Position numbers and translations under genes: made by a program. A stretch of DNA of 64,000 nt from the NCBI GenBank assembly GCA_035934015.1, contig DASYYH010000026.1:62001-126000 (forward strand), read 5' to 3'. Origin of the DNA: Candidatus Acidiferrales bacterium (GTDB lineage: Bacteria; Acidobacteriota; Terriglobia; Acidiferrales; UBA7541). The stretch's first letter is position 1; each line of letters starts with the position of its first letter. Below the pieces are notes generated by a model, which had not been told where the DNA came from, made no database searches, and worked only from the letters and a program-made list of their open reading frames with translations. Of this stretch, positions 44,661 to 52,821 are shown piece by piece.

Positions 44661-45632
44661 ATGGAACTTAGAAAAGATCCAATCACAAGAAGCTGGGTTG
44701 TAATCGGGCATGCCGGACACATGGAATTGCCGCGAGATCCCTGTCCGCTGTGTCCTGGCAATGAAGGCGATACGCCGACGATTCTGCAACTGCCCTCGCA
44801 TGGTCCCTGGCGTGTCCGAGTGATGCCCCATTTTCGGCCGCTTTATCGCATCGAAGGAGAGCCCGGGCGGACAGCCGAGGGCATTTATGACCGGATGAGT
44901 GGCCTCGGAGCCCACGAAATTATCGTGGACACCACGAACCACGTGAACGATCTTGCCGATGAGCCGGATGAGCAAATTGCGTTGGTTCTTGAGACCTACG
45001 CCAATCGCATTGCTGACTTGAAGCGCGACCCGAGGTTCAAATACGTTACTGTGTTCAAGGACCGCGGCGCAAATTCCGGCCAGGAATGGTTGCATGCGCA
45101 TTCTCAGGTAACTGCGACTACGTTTGTCCCGCGCCGAGTCCTCTATGAATTGCGCGCGGCGCGCGATTGGTTTCACGAGCGTGACCGATGCGTTTTCTGC
45201 GACATTCTTCGCCAGGAAGAGAAGCAGGGCAAACGCGTGGTGGATTCGCAAGCGGGGTACATTGCATTTTGTCCCTATGCTTCCCGCGTTCCCTTTGAGA
45301 CGTGGATTTTTCCACGCCGCCACAGCCACGAATTCGAAAAGCCAGGCGAAGATTTTCGCGCACTCGGTGCGCTATTCGGACGAACGATTCGCCGCTTGCG
45401 CGCTCTTTCTCAGGGCTATCATTTGGTTTTGCACACGTCGCCAAACGTCCTGCAGACGAAGGGCGAATTGAGCGAATATTGGCAGAACCTGTCCGGAGAC
45501 TACCACTGGCATATCGAAATTATGCCGGTCGTACCGACCAGCGAGAAGTCGTACATCCTAAAGGAAGTCTATTTCAACAGCCTTTTGCCCGAACAGGCCG
45601 CCGAGCTGCTTCGGCAGGTTGATCTGGGCTGA
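44661..45632 (+). CDS. galT: Galactose-1-phosphate uridylyltransferase family protein
   Basis: 323 residues of the HIT superfamily GalT branch. A zinc site CPLC is near residues 28-31, and the nucleophilic His sits in HAHSQ (145-149, normally HPHxQ). A second metal/phosphate site is near CVFC, and YHWHIEIMP comes late. It should transfer UMP between UDP-glucose and galactose-1-phosphate; an ADP-sugar or dinucleotide phosphorylase is a possible alternative. Its stop overlaps the start of the next gene (TGATG). No galK or galE is adjacent, so a purely Leloir role is not shown. Confidence 0.88.
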   Translation: MELRKDPITRSWVVIGHAGHMELPRDPCPLCPGNEGDTPTILQLPSHGPWRVRVMPHFRPLYRIEGEPGRTAEGIYDRMSGLGAHEIIVDTTNHVNDLADEPDEQIALVLETYANRIADLKRDPRFKYVTVFKDRGANSGQEWLHAHSQVTATTFVPRRVLYELRAARDWFHERDRCVFCDILRQEEKQGKRVVDSQAGYIAFCPYASRVPFETWIFPRRHSHEFEKPGEDFRALGALFGRTIRRLRALSQGYHLVLHTSPNVLQTKGELSEYWQNLSGDYHWHIEIMPVVPTSEKSYILKEVYFNSLLPEQAAELLRQVDLG

Positions 45633-46384
45633 TGGTGCGGGAATTCACCGGCGGAGGCACTTCGCGTGCAGAACGCGGCGGAGTGATTGCCAAACTGCTC
45701 GTCCTCGCCATTCTCATCGTGTTTTGTTTCCTCATTTATCTTGTGCGCGCACCCCTCTTGCGGCTCGCCGGAGGCTATTGGGTTGTATCTGATGCGCCGG
45801 CGAATTGCGATGCCATCGTGATACTCAGCGATGATGATTTCACGGCCGATCGCGCGGCTCGCGCCGCGGAGCTTTATCACGCGGGCTGGGCGCCACGCAT
45901 TCTCGCCAGCGGGCGCTGGCTGCGGCCCTACGCAAGCATTGCGGAATTGATGCAACACGACCTGGAAACACGAGGCGTGCCGAAGGAAGCGATCTTGCCG
46001 TTTGCCCACCAAGCCCCTGACACGCTCGAGGAGTTGAAAGATATTCGGCAATTCGTTCAACAACACGGATGGAAGCGCATCATGATTGTTACTTCGAATT
46101 ATCACACGCGGCGGACGCGGTATCTTGCCAGACATGTATTTCCGGCGACCGTTGCAGTTCTCATCGAGTCCGCTCCGGACGCTAACTACGATCCTGAGTC
46201 GTGGTGGAGGACGCGCGGCGGGCTCAAGATTTTCTTTCACGAAACCGTGGGGATGATTGTTGCCATGTGGGAAGTGCACACCGGCGGGACAAATTCGAAG
46301 CCGGCCATGCTATTGGCTCTATTTCCTTTCTGCGAACATTTTTCCTTGTCATTTTGTTTACAGACTTGCGGCTCTGTACTATAG
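45632..46384 (+). CDS. DUF218 (ElyC/SanA/YdcF-like) membrane protein
   Basis: 250 residues with one N-terminal membrane helix (LLVLAILIVFCFLIYLV) and a DUF218 domain facing outward: ANCDAIVILSDDDFTADRAARAAELYHAG, DTLEELKDI, and MIVTSNYHTRRTRY. Relatives such as ElyC and SanA act in envelope or lipid-carrier homeostasis. Its start overlaps the galT stop. The last 20 or so residues (FPFCEHFSLSFCLQTCGSVL) are odd in composition and overlie the downstream promoter. Confidence 0.85.
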   Translation: MVREFTGGGTSRAERGGVIAKLLVLAILIVFCFLIYLVRAPLLRLAGGYWVVSDAPANCDAIVILSDDDFTADRAARAAELYHAGWAPRILASGRWLRPYASIAELMQHDLETRGVPKEAILPFAHQAPDTLEELKDIRQFVQQHGWKRIMIVTSNYHTRRTRYLARHVFPATVAVLIESAPDANYDPESWWRTRGGLKIFFHETVGMIVAMWEVHTGGTNSKPAMLLALFPFCEHFSLSFCLQTCGSVL

Positions 46385-46385
46385 T
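46357..46385 (+). promoter_or_regulatory. Candidate promoter of the bactofilin gene
   Basis: TTTACA at 46357-46362, a 17-base spacer, then TATAGT at 46380-46385. It is embedded in the last codons of the upstream DUF218 gene; transcription would start near 46392, 68 bases before the bactofilin ATG. Confidence 0.5.
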
Positions 46386-46459
46386 TCCTGCACCGCAGAC
46401 GATTGCCTGGCACCCGGGCCTGGGGCGGTCGCGATAACTCATCCACAATGGAGGTTTCC

Positions 46460-47140
46460 ATGTGGCGGAAACAACCAGAAGTGAAGCCGTCTCCAGCAGT
46501 TGCGCCCGGAGCTCAGAATTCTCCCTCATACGCGCCGGCAGTGGAATCGCCAGTGCGTTCTTCAGCGCCTGCCACGGCTGCAAGCGGGCCTGCTTCCTCC
46601 TCGCCTTCGTCTTTTTCATCCGCTCCTTCGGCGTCGCCTGATGCCGCCGTTCTCACAAATGGAATTCGCATCAAAGGCGAACTTTCCGGCAAAGCGGATC
46701 TGGTTATCGATGGCGAAGTCGAGGGCAGTATTCGCCTGGTTGAATCGCGGCTGACGATTGGGCAAAGTGGACGCGTCAAGGCCAGCATTGAGGCCCGTGA
46801 AGTGACAGTTCGCGGATCCGTGGAAGGCAATGTTCGTGGCCGCGAGCGCATCGCGCTCGGTTCGTCTAGCCGTGTGAAAGGCGACCTCGAAGCTCCGCGC
46901 ATCGCTATTGAAGATGGGGCGAAATTCAAAGGCCGCGTGGAAATGGGTCCCACGGCAGACGCGCGCGAACATCAGAGCAAACGAAACGCGCCTGCGGCGA
47001 ACGCCTCGACACCGGCTATAACATCGCCAGCGCCCGCTGCGGCTCCGTTTTCTTCCGCCGCACCCGTACAAACGCCTTCGTCAGTAAGCGCTTCTCCGGC
47101 GAATTCCGCTGAGCCAATCGCAGCGCATACAAAGCCATGA
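46460..47140 (+). CDS. Bactofilin (polymer-forming cytoskeletal protein)
   Basis: 226 residues. The ATG at 46460 has GGAGG 6 bases upstream and is preferred to one 12 bases earlier. A disordered Ser/Pro/Ala N-terminus leads into the bactofilin beta-helix (VLTNGIRIKGELSGKADLVIDGEVEG to FKGRVEMG), with short repeated strands. A Pro/Ala-rich tail follows. Bactofilins polymerise without nucleotide and place cell-wall or envelope enzymes. It overlaps the next gene by an ATGA junction. Confidence 0.93.
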   Translation: MWRKQPEVKPSPAVAPGAQNSPSYAPAVESPVRSSAPATAASGPASSSPSSFSSAPSASPDAAVLTNGIRIKGELSGKADLVIDGEVEGSIRLVESRLTIGQSGRVKASIEAREVTVRGSVEGNVRGRERIALGSSSRVKGDLEAPRIAIEDGAKFKGRVEMGPTADAREHQSKRNAPAANASTPAITSPAPAAAPFSSAAPVQTPSSVSASPANSAEPIAAHTKP

Positions 47141-47844
47141 ACTGGATGAGCAAACCGCGTCTGGGAAGCAGTGCCGCGGCGCCGTTGCGCGTGAAGAAAT
47201 ACGATTCACTTTCGGCGTCAACTCACACGAACGGCAATGAAAACCTTCGCCTCTCCAACGGGCTTAAAGATTTCCTATGGCTCATCAGCGATGTTGAAAA
47301 TGGACGGCTTCTCGATCTCGGTGCAGTGTCCCAGGCCACACTCAGTTTTTTCATCGAACGAGGCTTTCGCGTGACGACCGATGATCTGCAGCGGTCCTGG
47401 GCGCAATTTCGTGCCATCGAGGAGGAAAAGCAGCGCAATCTCCCACCGAGCGATTTCAATGAACCGCTGACTGCCGAAGAGATTGCGCAGCAGTTCCTGC
47501 AAAATTCGCTGCAATATGCCGATGAAGAATTCAATGCTGTGCTTGTCTGGGATCTTTTCGATCATCTCGATGCAGACTTGCTTCCGAGCATCGCCAATCG
47601 GCTCTACGAAATCGTGCGTCCCGGTGGCGCGGTCCTCGGCATTTTTCACAGCAAACCTGCGGAGCGAATGTATCGCTACCGCATCGTAGATAACCAAACG
47701 ATCGAAGTGATTCCCATTGGACCGGCTAAGGCGACGGAGCGTGCATTTCAGAATCGCGAGATTTTGAATTTGTTTGGCCGCTTCCGTTCGGCCAAGACCT
47801 TTGTGGGCCGCGACCAGCTCCGCGAAGGCCTGTTTATCAAGTAA
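47137..47844 (+). CDS. Methyltransferase-like protein with degenerate motif I, coupled to bactofilin
   Basis: 235 residues. The fold pattern is class I methyltransferase: LLDLGAVSQAT in the motif I position, VLVWDLFDHLD, and YEIVRPGGAVLGIFHSK. Motif I lacks the usual GxGxG, so catalytic activity is doubtful. It starts 3 bases inside the bactofilin gene (ATGA), a sign of linked expression. A role as a partner of the bactofilin polymer is inference only. Confidence 0.7.
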   Translation: MNWMSKPRLGSSAAAPLRVKKYDSLSASTHTNGNENLRLSNGLKDFLWLISDVENGRLLDLGAVSQATLSFFIERGFRVTTDDLQRSWAQFRAIEEEKQRNLPPSDFNEPLTAEEIAQQFLQNSLQYADEEFNAVLVWDLFDHLDADLLPSIANRLYEIVRPGGAVLGIFHSKPAERMYRYRIVDNQTIEVIPIGPAKATERAFQNREILNLFGRFRSAKTFVGRDQLREGLFIK

Positions 47845-48071
47845 GTTGCTGAACCGCTGCAGGATTCCGCATCTGTGAGATTCTCCTTATTTTCTCTCTT
47901 GCGTTCTTGCGCGCATCGGCGTATTAGGGACTTGGAACATGAATCACTTGGAGCACGGATGGACGAAAGTGTGACTCCACCGGGCCAAGACTCCTGATAC
48001 ATTCACACCGCTCTTGCGGTGCGTGCCCTCCAGGCGCCCAAGCGACGCCGACTGGGCTTCAGGAAACGCCG

Positions 48072-48110
48072 AATCGGGGAATCGCAAGATTCCCCGATTT
48101 GCATTTTTGG
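48072..48110 (+). terminator. Rho-independent terminator after the bactofilin operon
   Basis: A perfect 12-base-pair stem (48072-48083 with 48088-48099) with a GCAA loop, followed by TGCATTTTT. It lies about 230 bases after the plus-strand gene stop and before the convergent DedA gene. Further T residues follow. Confidence 0.75.
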
Positions 48111-48128
48111 GAAGGTTTTTTCTGCGCG

Positions 48129-48761
48129 CTAGCCCGCCCGCTTCTGAGCGCGCACTTTCCACGCAGAAATAATTGCGGGCAGCAACGAGAGGAAAATCAC
48201 TGCGGCGATGACCCAATGGATTTGCCTGTCGATGTGAGGAATAGTGGCTCCCAGCGTGTAGCCCAGCAGCACCATGCTGCAAACCCACAGAAGGCCACCG
48301 AAGATGTCGTACGTGAGATATCGCGCATAGTTCATTTTCGCAGCGCCGGTCACCGGAGGGCAAAACGTGCGGATAATGGGCACGAAGCGCGCGAGGATGA
48401 CGGTCATGCCGCCATACTTTTCATAAAAGGCATGTGCTTCCTCAAGATGCTTTTTCTTGAAGAAGCGCGAATCCGGCCTGTTGTATAGGCTCCCGCCCGC
48501 CTGGCGGCCAATGAAATAGCCGAGCTGGTCGCCCGCAATCGCACACATGGATACCGGGAGCAGTAGCCAAACAAGCCGCAGTTGGCCTGCTGCGGCAAAT
48601 ACGCCGGCAGTCACCAGGAGGGAATCGCCCGGCAGGAAAAAGCCGAAAAACAGCCCCGTTTCCACAAAAATGACTCCGCACACCAAGAGTGTGCCGCCCC
48701 ATTCGATCAGGCCTTTGACGTCGTATAGGCGATGAACCAAGCCTTGCCAGGGAATCAGCAT
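48129..48761 (-). CDS. DedA-family membrane protein
   Basis: About 210 residues. Family signatures are FVETGLFFGFFLPGDSLLVTAG and FIGRQAGG, then ARFVPIIRTFCPPVTGAAKMNY with its conserved Arg/Pro residues, and about five membrane segments. DedA proteins are thought to be lipid-carrier flippases or proton-dependent transporters, and some translocate undecaprenyl phosphate. The start is uncertain: ATG 48761, or a TTG at 48782 that overlaps a GGAGG. Confidence 0.9.
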   Translation of the reverse strand: MLIPWQGLVHRLYDVKGLIEWGGTLLVCGVIFVETGLFFGFFLPGDSLLVTAGVFAAAGQLRLVWLLLPVSMCAIAGDQLGYFIGRQAGGSLYNRPDSRFFKKKHLEEAHAFYEKYGGMTVILARFVPIIRTFCPPVTGAAKMNYARYLTYDIFGGLLWVCSMVLLGYTLGATIPHIDRQIHWVIAAVIFLSLLPAIISAWKVRAQKRAG

Positions 48762-49005
48762 TTGAACCGCATTATCCTCCAACAGAACACATAGACTGCT
48801 TGGACCTCACAGCAGAGCTACTGTAACTGACGCATTCTAAAACACATAGATATAGTCGCTGTCTCCGTGTGCGGCCGACGCCCCATCTCTGCATGCTACT
48901 AGTACTTTGCTCCCAGCTAAAGTGGCCCAGCGTACCATATCGCGCGCCGCGCCCAAACTTCAGAATGCGTGTGTCGGACACAAAACGCAGTCCAGGAGGG
49001 CAAGT

Positions 49006-49212
49006 ATGGAAGGCGGATACACAGTCTGGATGGGGCAGCCAGTGGTTCTGAGAGTCGTGGCAGGTAACCTCCGCGTGCCGCTTCGTGGCCGCCTGGTGAG
49101 CGAAACGAATGATTCGCTCCGTTTGCGCATCGCCGACAACTGGGACGTCGATATCTTTAAGTCCATGGTCGTGGCAGTCGAACAGGATCTGCCGACGGTT
49201 CTGATTCACTAA
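49006..49212 (+). CDS. Small protein of unknown function
   Basis: 68 residues, with a clear AGGAGG 6 bases before the ATG at 49006. The sequence is beta-rich (VVLRVVAGNLRVPLRGRLVSETNDSLRLRI), like a single small barrel such as an Sm/PilZ-type fragment. No family assigned. It is followed 15 bases on by another small frame. Confidence 0.6.
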   Translation: MEGGYTVWMGQPVVLRVVAGNLRVPLRGRLVSETNDSLRLRIADNWDVDIFKSMVVAVEQDLPTVLIH

Positions 49213-49227
49213 GCCGAGAGTTTTCAT

Positions 49228-49401
49228 ATGAGTGAGTTTCGCGATATTTCGACAGACACACAATCGGCGGATCAAGGCGCGGACGATTTTCGATCTGCGA
49301 CACTTCTTCCGTTGCTGATGAGCGCTTATGGATTGGCTGCTACGCTGGCTTATCGCGAAATCTTGAGGTTTTTAATCATGGCGCGGGTTCTGGGCTGCTA
49401 G
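49228..49401 (+). CDS. Possible 57-residue small protein
   Basis: An open frame with ATG at 49228 and stop TAG at 49399-49401, only 15 bases after the previous small gene. The first 22 residues are acidic and polar (MSEFRDISTDTQSADQ); the rest is a hydrophobic/basic segment (LLPLLMSAYGLAATLAYREILRFLIMARVLGC) that could be one membrane helix. A GAGAG is about 7 bases upstream. A strong terminator follows it, which supports a small operon. Could be non-coding. Confidence 0.4.
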   Translation: MSEFRDISTDTQSADQGADDFRSATLLPLLMSAYGLAATLAYREILRFLIMARVLGC

Positions 49402-49452
49402 TTCGGACTCGCGCCAGAGAATTCGATCTTCCGGCCCACCCTCAATGCCCCC

Positions 49453-49491
49453 GCCCGGGCTCGTCACCCCACGAGTCCGGGCTTCTTTTTT
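49453..49491 (+). terminator. Rho-independent terminator
   Basis: GCCCGGGCTCGT (49453-49464) pairs with ACGAGTCCGGGC (49471-49482) with one G-U pair, then TTCTTTTTT. It ends the transcript of the small genes upstream. Confidence 0.88.
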
Positions 49492-49591
49492 CTGCGCGGA
49501 TAGGCGCCCAACTTCCAAATCAATACAGCACTGGAATCGAGAATCAGCGATGCGCCCTAGAAGTTTCTGCGCGTTAGCCGCTGGCAGCGGA

Positions 49592-49978
49592 CTAGTCGCT
49601 GTTCTTTTCTTCTTTGCCCGACACCCAGGCGAATGCCTCTTCGCGGTCGCGAAACACACGTATGCCGCGCTCGCCGCGCATGTCACGGTGGATCTCAAAT
49701 AAGCGCGCAAGTCCGTATACGGCAGATGTCCTGGCGATGATTGCACGACGAGAGGTCGTTGAGAAAACGTGTTCTATAGCCAAGTCTCGAATGTCGGAAG
49801 CTTCTACGTCCACATCTGTTACCTCAGAGAAATCCATGATCTGCGAATAATTGGGGTCGAAATCAGGATCTCTAGTAAGCGCGCGGCGATGGGTAACAAG
49901 TTCGGCTTTCGTAACCACGCCGGATGCGGAACTCAGCACTAGCCGGCGAGTCTTGTCGATGGTGTATGCGGTGGGCAT
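49592..49978 (-). CDS. Hypothetical protein, SpoIIAA/STAS-like pattern
   Basis: 128 residues from ATG at 49978 (a longer frame reaches 50035). Alternating strands and helices (YTIDKTRRLVLSSASGVVTKAEL, QIMDFSEVTDVDV, AIIARTSAVYGLARLFE) resemble the SpoIIAA-like/STAS fold of small bacterial proteins. No phosphorylatable Ser motif is evident. Function unknown. Confidence 0.6.
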   Translation of the reverse strand: MPTAYTIDKTRRLVLSSASGVVTKAELVTHRRALTRDPDFDPNYSQIMDFSEVTDVDVEASDIRDLAIEHVFSTTSRRAIIARTSAVYGLARLFEIHRDMRGERGIRVFRDREEAFAWVSGKEEKNSD

Positions 49979-50099
49979 ACTCTGTTCAACGCCGAGTGAA
50001 GCTCGGATACTGAACCGCGCTGCGAAAATTTTCAATCACCGGAAATTCTTAGTCGTTCCTCCTGAGAAATATTTCGCCAGCCTTGCCCATGGCGTTCTC

Positions 50100-51785
50100 T
50101 CATTTGACGTCAGACATCGGAACAATCACGGTTCCGACATCACTTGTGGCAGGGTCTTCAACAAGGATGCGCATTGTTGTTGCGCCGGCCTGAGTCTGAA
50201 CGTATTCATGAAAGAGAATGCCGGATTTCAAGAGTGCAGGATATCGCTGCTCGGGGAATTGCAAGGTGAATGTCTTTCCGGACTGAAAAATCACTTTCCC
50301 GGTCTGGTCCTGTTCGATGATGTAGACCTCAACGGTGCCTTTGCGCTCGCCGCCGCTTTGCGCAAGATGAAGATCATGCGCATCTATGGAACACAAAATC
50401 TTCAGTGAATTAGGCGGCTGGTCCGTGCGATCGATACGCGCGGTCAGCGGAATCGAAGAAGATTCGATTGGGCTCCGCACTGCTGTGACGAGCCGTACCT
50501 GGTCTTCGTTCTTCGTGGCTTCGGTGTCCGGGAAGGCGAAGTAGCCTCTCGGATAACGCACAGTCAAGCCGTGGCCTTTCACTTCCACCTTGATGTTATG
50601 AAATTTCCCGTCGAGCGCGCTGGGATCGATATAGAAGCCGAGAGTATAGGTGACGGCGGAATCGTCTACGGCTTTGCGAATGGCGCCGGTCAGATCGTTG
50701 GTGTTGACGAACGCCTTACCGCCGGTATCTTCGGCGACTTTCTCCATCGTTGCAATGCCGATGGGCCGCTGCGACTGCCCAGGCATATTGTCATAGTGGC
50801 CCGCAGCGCCGGAAACTTCATCAGCATCCGCATTTCCGCCGATCTCAGCCTGCTCCGAAAAGCCCGCGGGAAGCAGACCGCGTGCATCCACAGGATAAAC
50901 GGCAATATTTGCGGGACCGAGCACATGAGCCATTGCTGCGCCAGAAAAAGGAAGATTGGCCGTCAGCCAAACGAGATTCTTGCGCCCCGGAATATTGGCG
51001 ACATGGGAGGCAATTTGTTGGAGCGCAGCCATCGTTTCCGCACCGCGTTCTTCGTTGGCTCCTGCCGCCAACCGCATTGAGGCGCTGTTATCGAATCCGC
51101 TGCCTTGGCGGAAAAAATTTTCGGCCGTAGAGTCGTGGCCGGAAAGATTTATCGCCGTGCGGCCGGGCTCAACAATCTCACGATTCGTGATCGACTTGGC
51201 ATCGTAGTTTTTCAGAATATTGAGCAGCTGGTCGCGGTCGCTGGTGAAATCGCAGAGTACATAAAGAGAATGGTGGAGGCCGTAAATCGCGATGCGGTCC
51301 TGCGGCGGCAATTGCTTGATGAATTCGATTAAGTGTGACTTGGCGTTTTGTAGTGCATGGTCTTCGATCCAAAACGGCGTGCTCTCGTACTGGCTTTCCG
51401 GCGAGGAACCGTAGAGCGTGTTCAGATTGTCGAGCAGTACGATGGTGATGCTGCGAGGTGCGGTAATTCCATAGTGCGGAACATCGGAGAAGACGTTCTG
51501 AGGCAGCGGCTGTTGTGGCGGTTGTTGTGTAGCAGCGGCGGCATCGGCGGAAAAAATGCTGATTGGCTGTGGTTTGCCGCGGTCAAAAACTGTGAAATCG
51601 TCTTTCGTGAGATTGGCCACCGTGCGATTTTTATCGCGGACAATAATACCAAGCTGAACGAGACGCGCCGACACGCGAATCTTCGGAAGCTGCGAAGGAT
51701 TCTGCGGCGCCGCCGAGATTGGCAAGAGCGGCAGCAGAAGGCAAATGGCAACGCGGCAGCTCATCGAGCAAAGTGCGATTCTCAT
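50100..51785 (-). CDS. VWFA-related Acidobacterial domain protein
   Basis: 561 residues with a signal peptide (RVAICLLLPLLPISAAPQ). The region VSARLVQLGIIVRDKNRTVANLTKDDFTVFDRGKPQPISIF opens the TIGR03436-type domain. The von Willebrand A fold then has TIVLLDNLNTLYG in place of the DxSxS metal site, so metal binding is doubtful. YYT-like strands (AVTYTLGFYIDPSALDGKFHNIKVEV) end the domain. This exported family is near-specific to Acidobacteriota. Role unknown; probably envelope-associated or protein-binding. Confidence 0.9.
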   Translation of the reverse strand: MRIALCSMSCRVAICLLLPLLPISAAPQNPSQLPKIRVSARLVQLGIIVRDKNRTVANLTKDDFTVFDRGKPQPISIFSADAAAATQQPPQQPLPQNVFSDVPHYGITAPRSITIVLLDNLNTLYGSSPESQYESTPFWIEDHALQNAKSHLIEFIKQLPPQDRIAIYGLHHSLYVLCDFTSDRDQLLNILKNYDAKSITNREIVEPGRTAINLSGHDSTAENFFRQGSGFDNSASMRLAAGANEERGAETMAALQQIASHVANIPGRKNLVWLTANLPFSGAAMAHVLGPANIAVYPVDARGLLPAGFSEQAEIGGNADADEVSGAAGHYDNMPGQSQRPIGIATMEKVAEDTGGKAFVNTNDLTGAIRKAVDDSAVTYTLGFYIDPSALDGKFHNIKVEVKGHGLTVRYPRGYFAFPDTEATKNEDQVRLVTAVRSPIESSSIPLTARIDRTDQPPNSLKILCSIDAHDLHLAQSGGERKGTVEVYIIEQDQTGKVIFQSGKTFTLQFPEQRYPALLKSGILFHEYVQTQAGATTMRILVEDPATSDVGTVIVPMSDVK

Positions 51786-51831
51786 TTTTGTCCTGCTTCG
51801 CGGCGCTCAGCCTCTGCTGATTCTATAACTC

Positions 51832-52818
51832 TTACTCTGCGAGAAACAAACTCTGTGCGAACGGCCATTCCGTGTCGACCCACTGAGCGGCGCAGCGGAA
51901 GCCAGCGCGTTCTCCCATCTTGGCGGCCTCGTCACAGCGATATTTATGCGAGCTTTCCGTCCAGATGGTTTCGCCTTCTGCAAAGTTTACATTCAATCTT
52001 GCGGCCGTAATATGCGCTGTTTGACGTCGCGCCGAACGCAAATGCATTTCGACTCGCCGATTTTCTTCGTCGTAGCGTACTTCATGTTCGAAAAATCGCA
52101 GGTCGAAATCGGCGCCGAGTTCGCGATTGATGCGCGCCAGCAAATTCTGATTGAACGCCGCGGTGACGCCTGCAGGATCATCATAAGCCAACAATAACTG
52201 ACTCACGGATTTTTCAAGGTCCGTCGCCAGCAGCAACGCATCGCAAGGATGCAGCACGTTCCGCACTTCGCGCAAAAAAGCTTCGCCGGCGGGACGATCG
52301 AAATTGCCGATCGTGCTGCCCAGAAACAGAACGAGGAATCGCTCTCCCGAATTCCGCCGCGAAGCAACATCGAGCAATCCATCCAAATAGGCGCGCTCGA
52401 ATCCCACGATGCTGACGGAATCGATGCGGCCGAGTTCCTGCCAGCAGCGCGAAAGCGCGGTGCGCGAGATGTCAATGGGATAGTAATTGACGGGCTGTCG
52501 CCGCGAGAGTGCCTCCAATATCCATCGCGTTTTCGTTCCGCTTCCACTGCCCAATTCCGCGACGGCCACCGGCGCTGGCAGCCGGTCGATGACATCTTCC
52601 GCGTGACGCTTCAGCAAGCGAGCGCCCGCGCGCGAGAGGCCGTACTCCGGCAGCAAGCAAATCGCTTCGAACAGCGCAGAACCAACTTCGTCGTAAAGAT
52701 ACTTCGACGGCAGTTCTTTTTGTCCTGTCTTACTCAATCCAGCGTGCACATCCGCGGCAAAATCTTCGAGCTGCTTCCCTGTGACGCCATGCGTGGCGAT
52801 TCTCGCGGCAGTTGCCAT
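51832..52818 (-). CDS. egtD: L-histidine N-alpha-methyltransferase EgtD
   Basis: 328 residues. Motif I is AELGSGSGTKTR (87-98). The EgtD-type LFLGSTIGNFDRPAG and YDDPAGVTAAFNQNLLARINRELGADFD follow, and a C-terminal EGETIWTESSHKYRCDE is present. It makes hercynine (trimethyl-histidine) from histidine and three S-adenosylmethionine. It begins 3 bases after the egtB stop. Confidence 0.95.
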   Translation of the reverse strand: MATAARIATHGVTGKQLEDFAADVHAGLSKTGQKELPSKYLYDEVGSALFEAICLLPEYGLSRAGARLLKRHAEDVIDRLPAPVAVAELGSGSGTKTRWILEALSRRQPVNYYPIDISRTALSRCWQELGRIDSVSIVGFERAYLDGLLDVASRRNSGERFLVLFLGSTIGNFDRPAGEAFLREVRNVLHPCDALLLATDLEKSVSQLLLAYDDPAGVTAAFNQNLLARINRELGADFDLRFFEHEVRYDEENRRVEMHLRSARRQTAHITAARLNVNFAEGETIWTESSHKYRCDEAAKMGERAGFRCAAQWVDTEWPFAQSLFLAE

Positions 52819-52821
52819 GGC

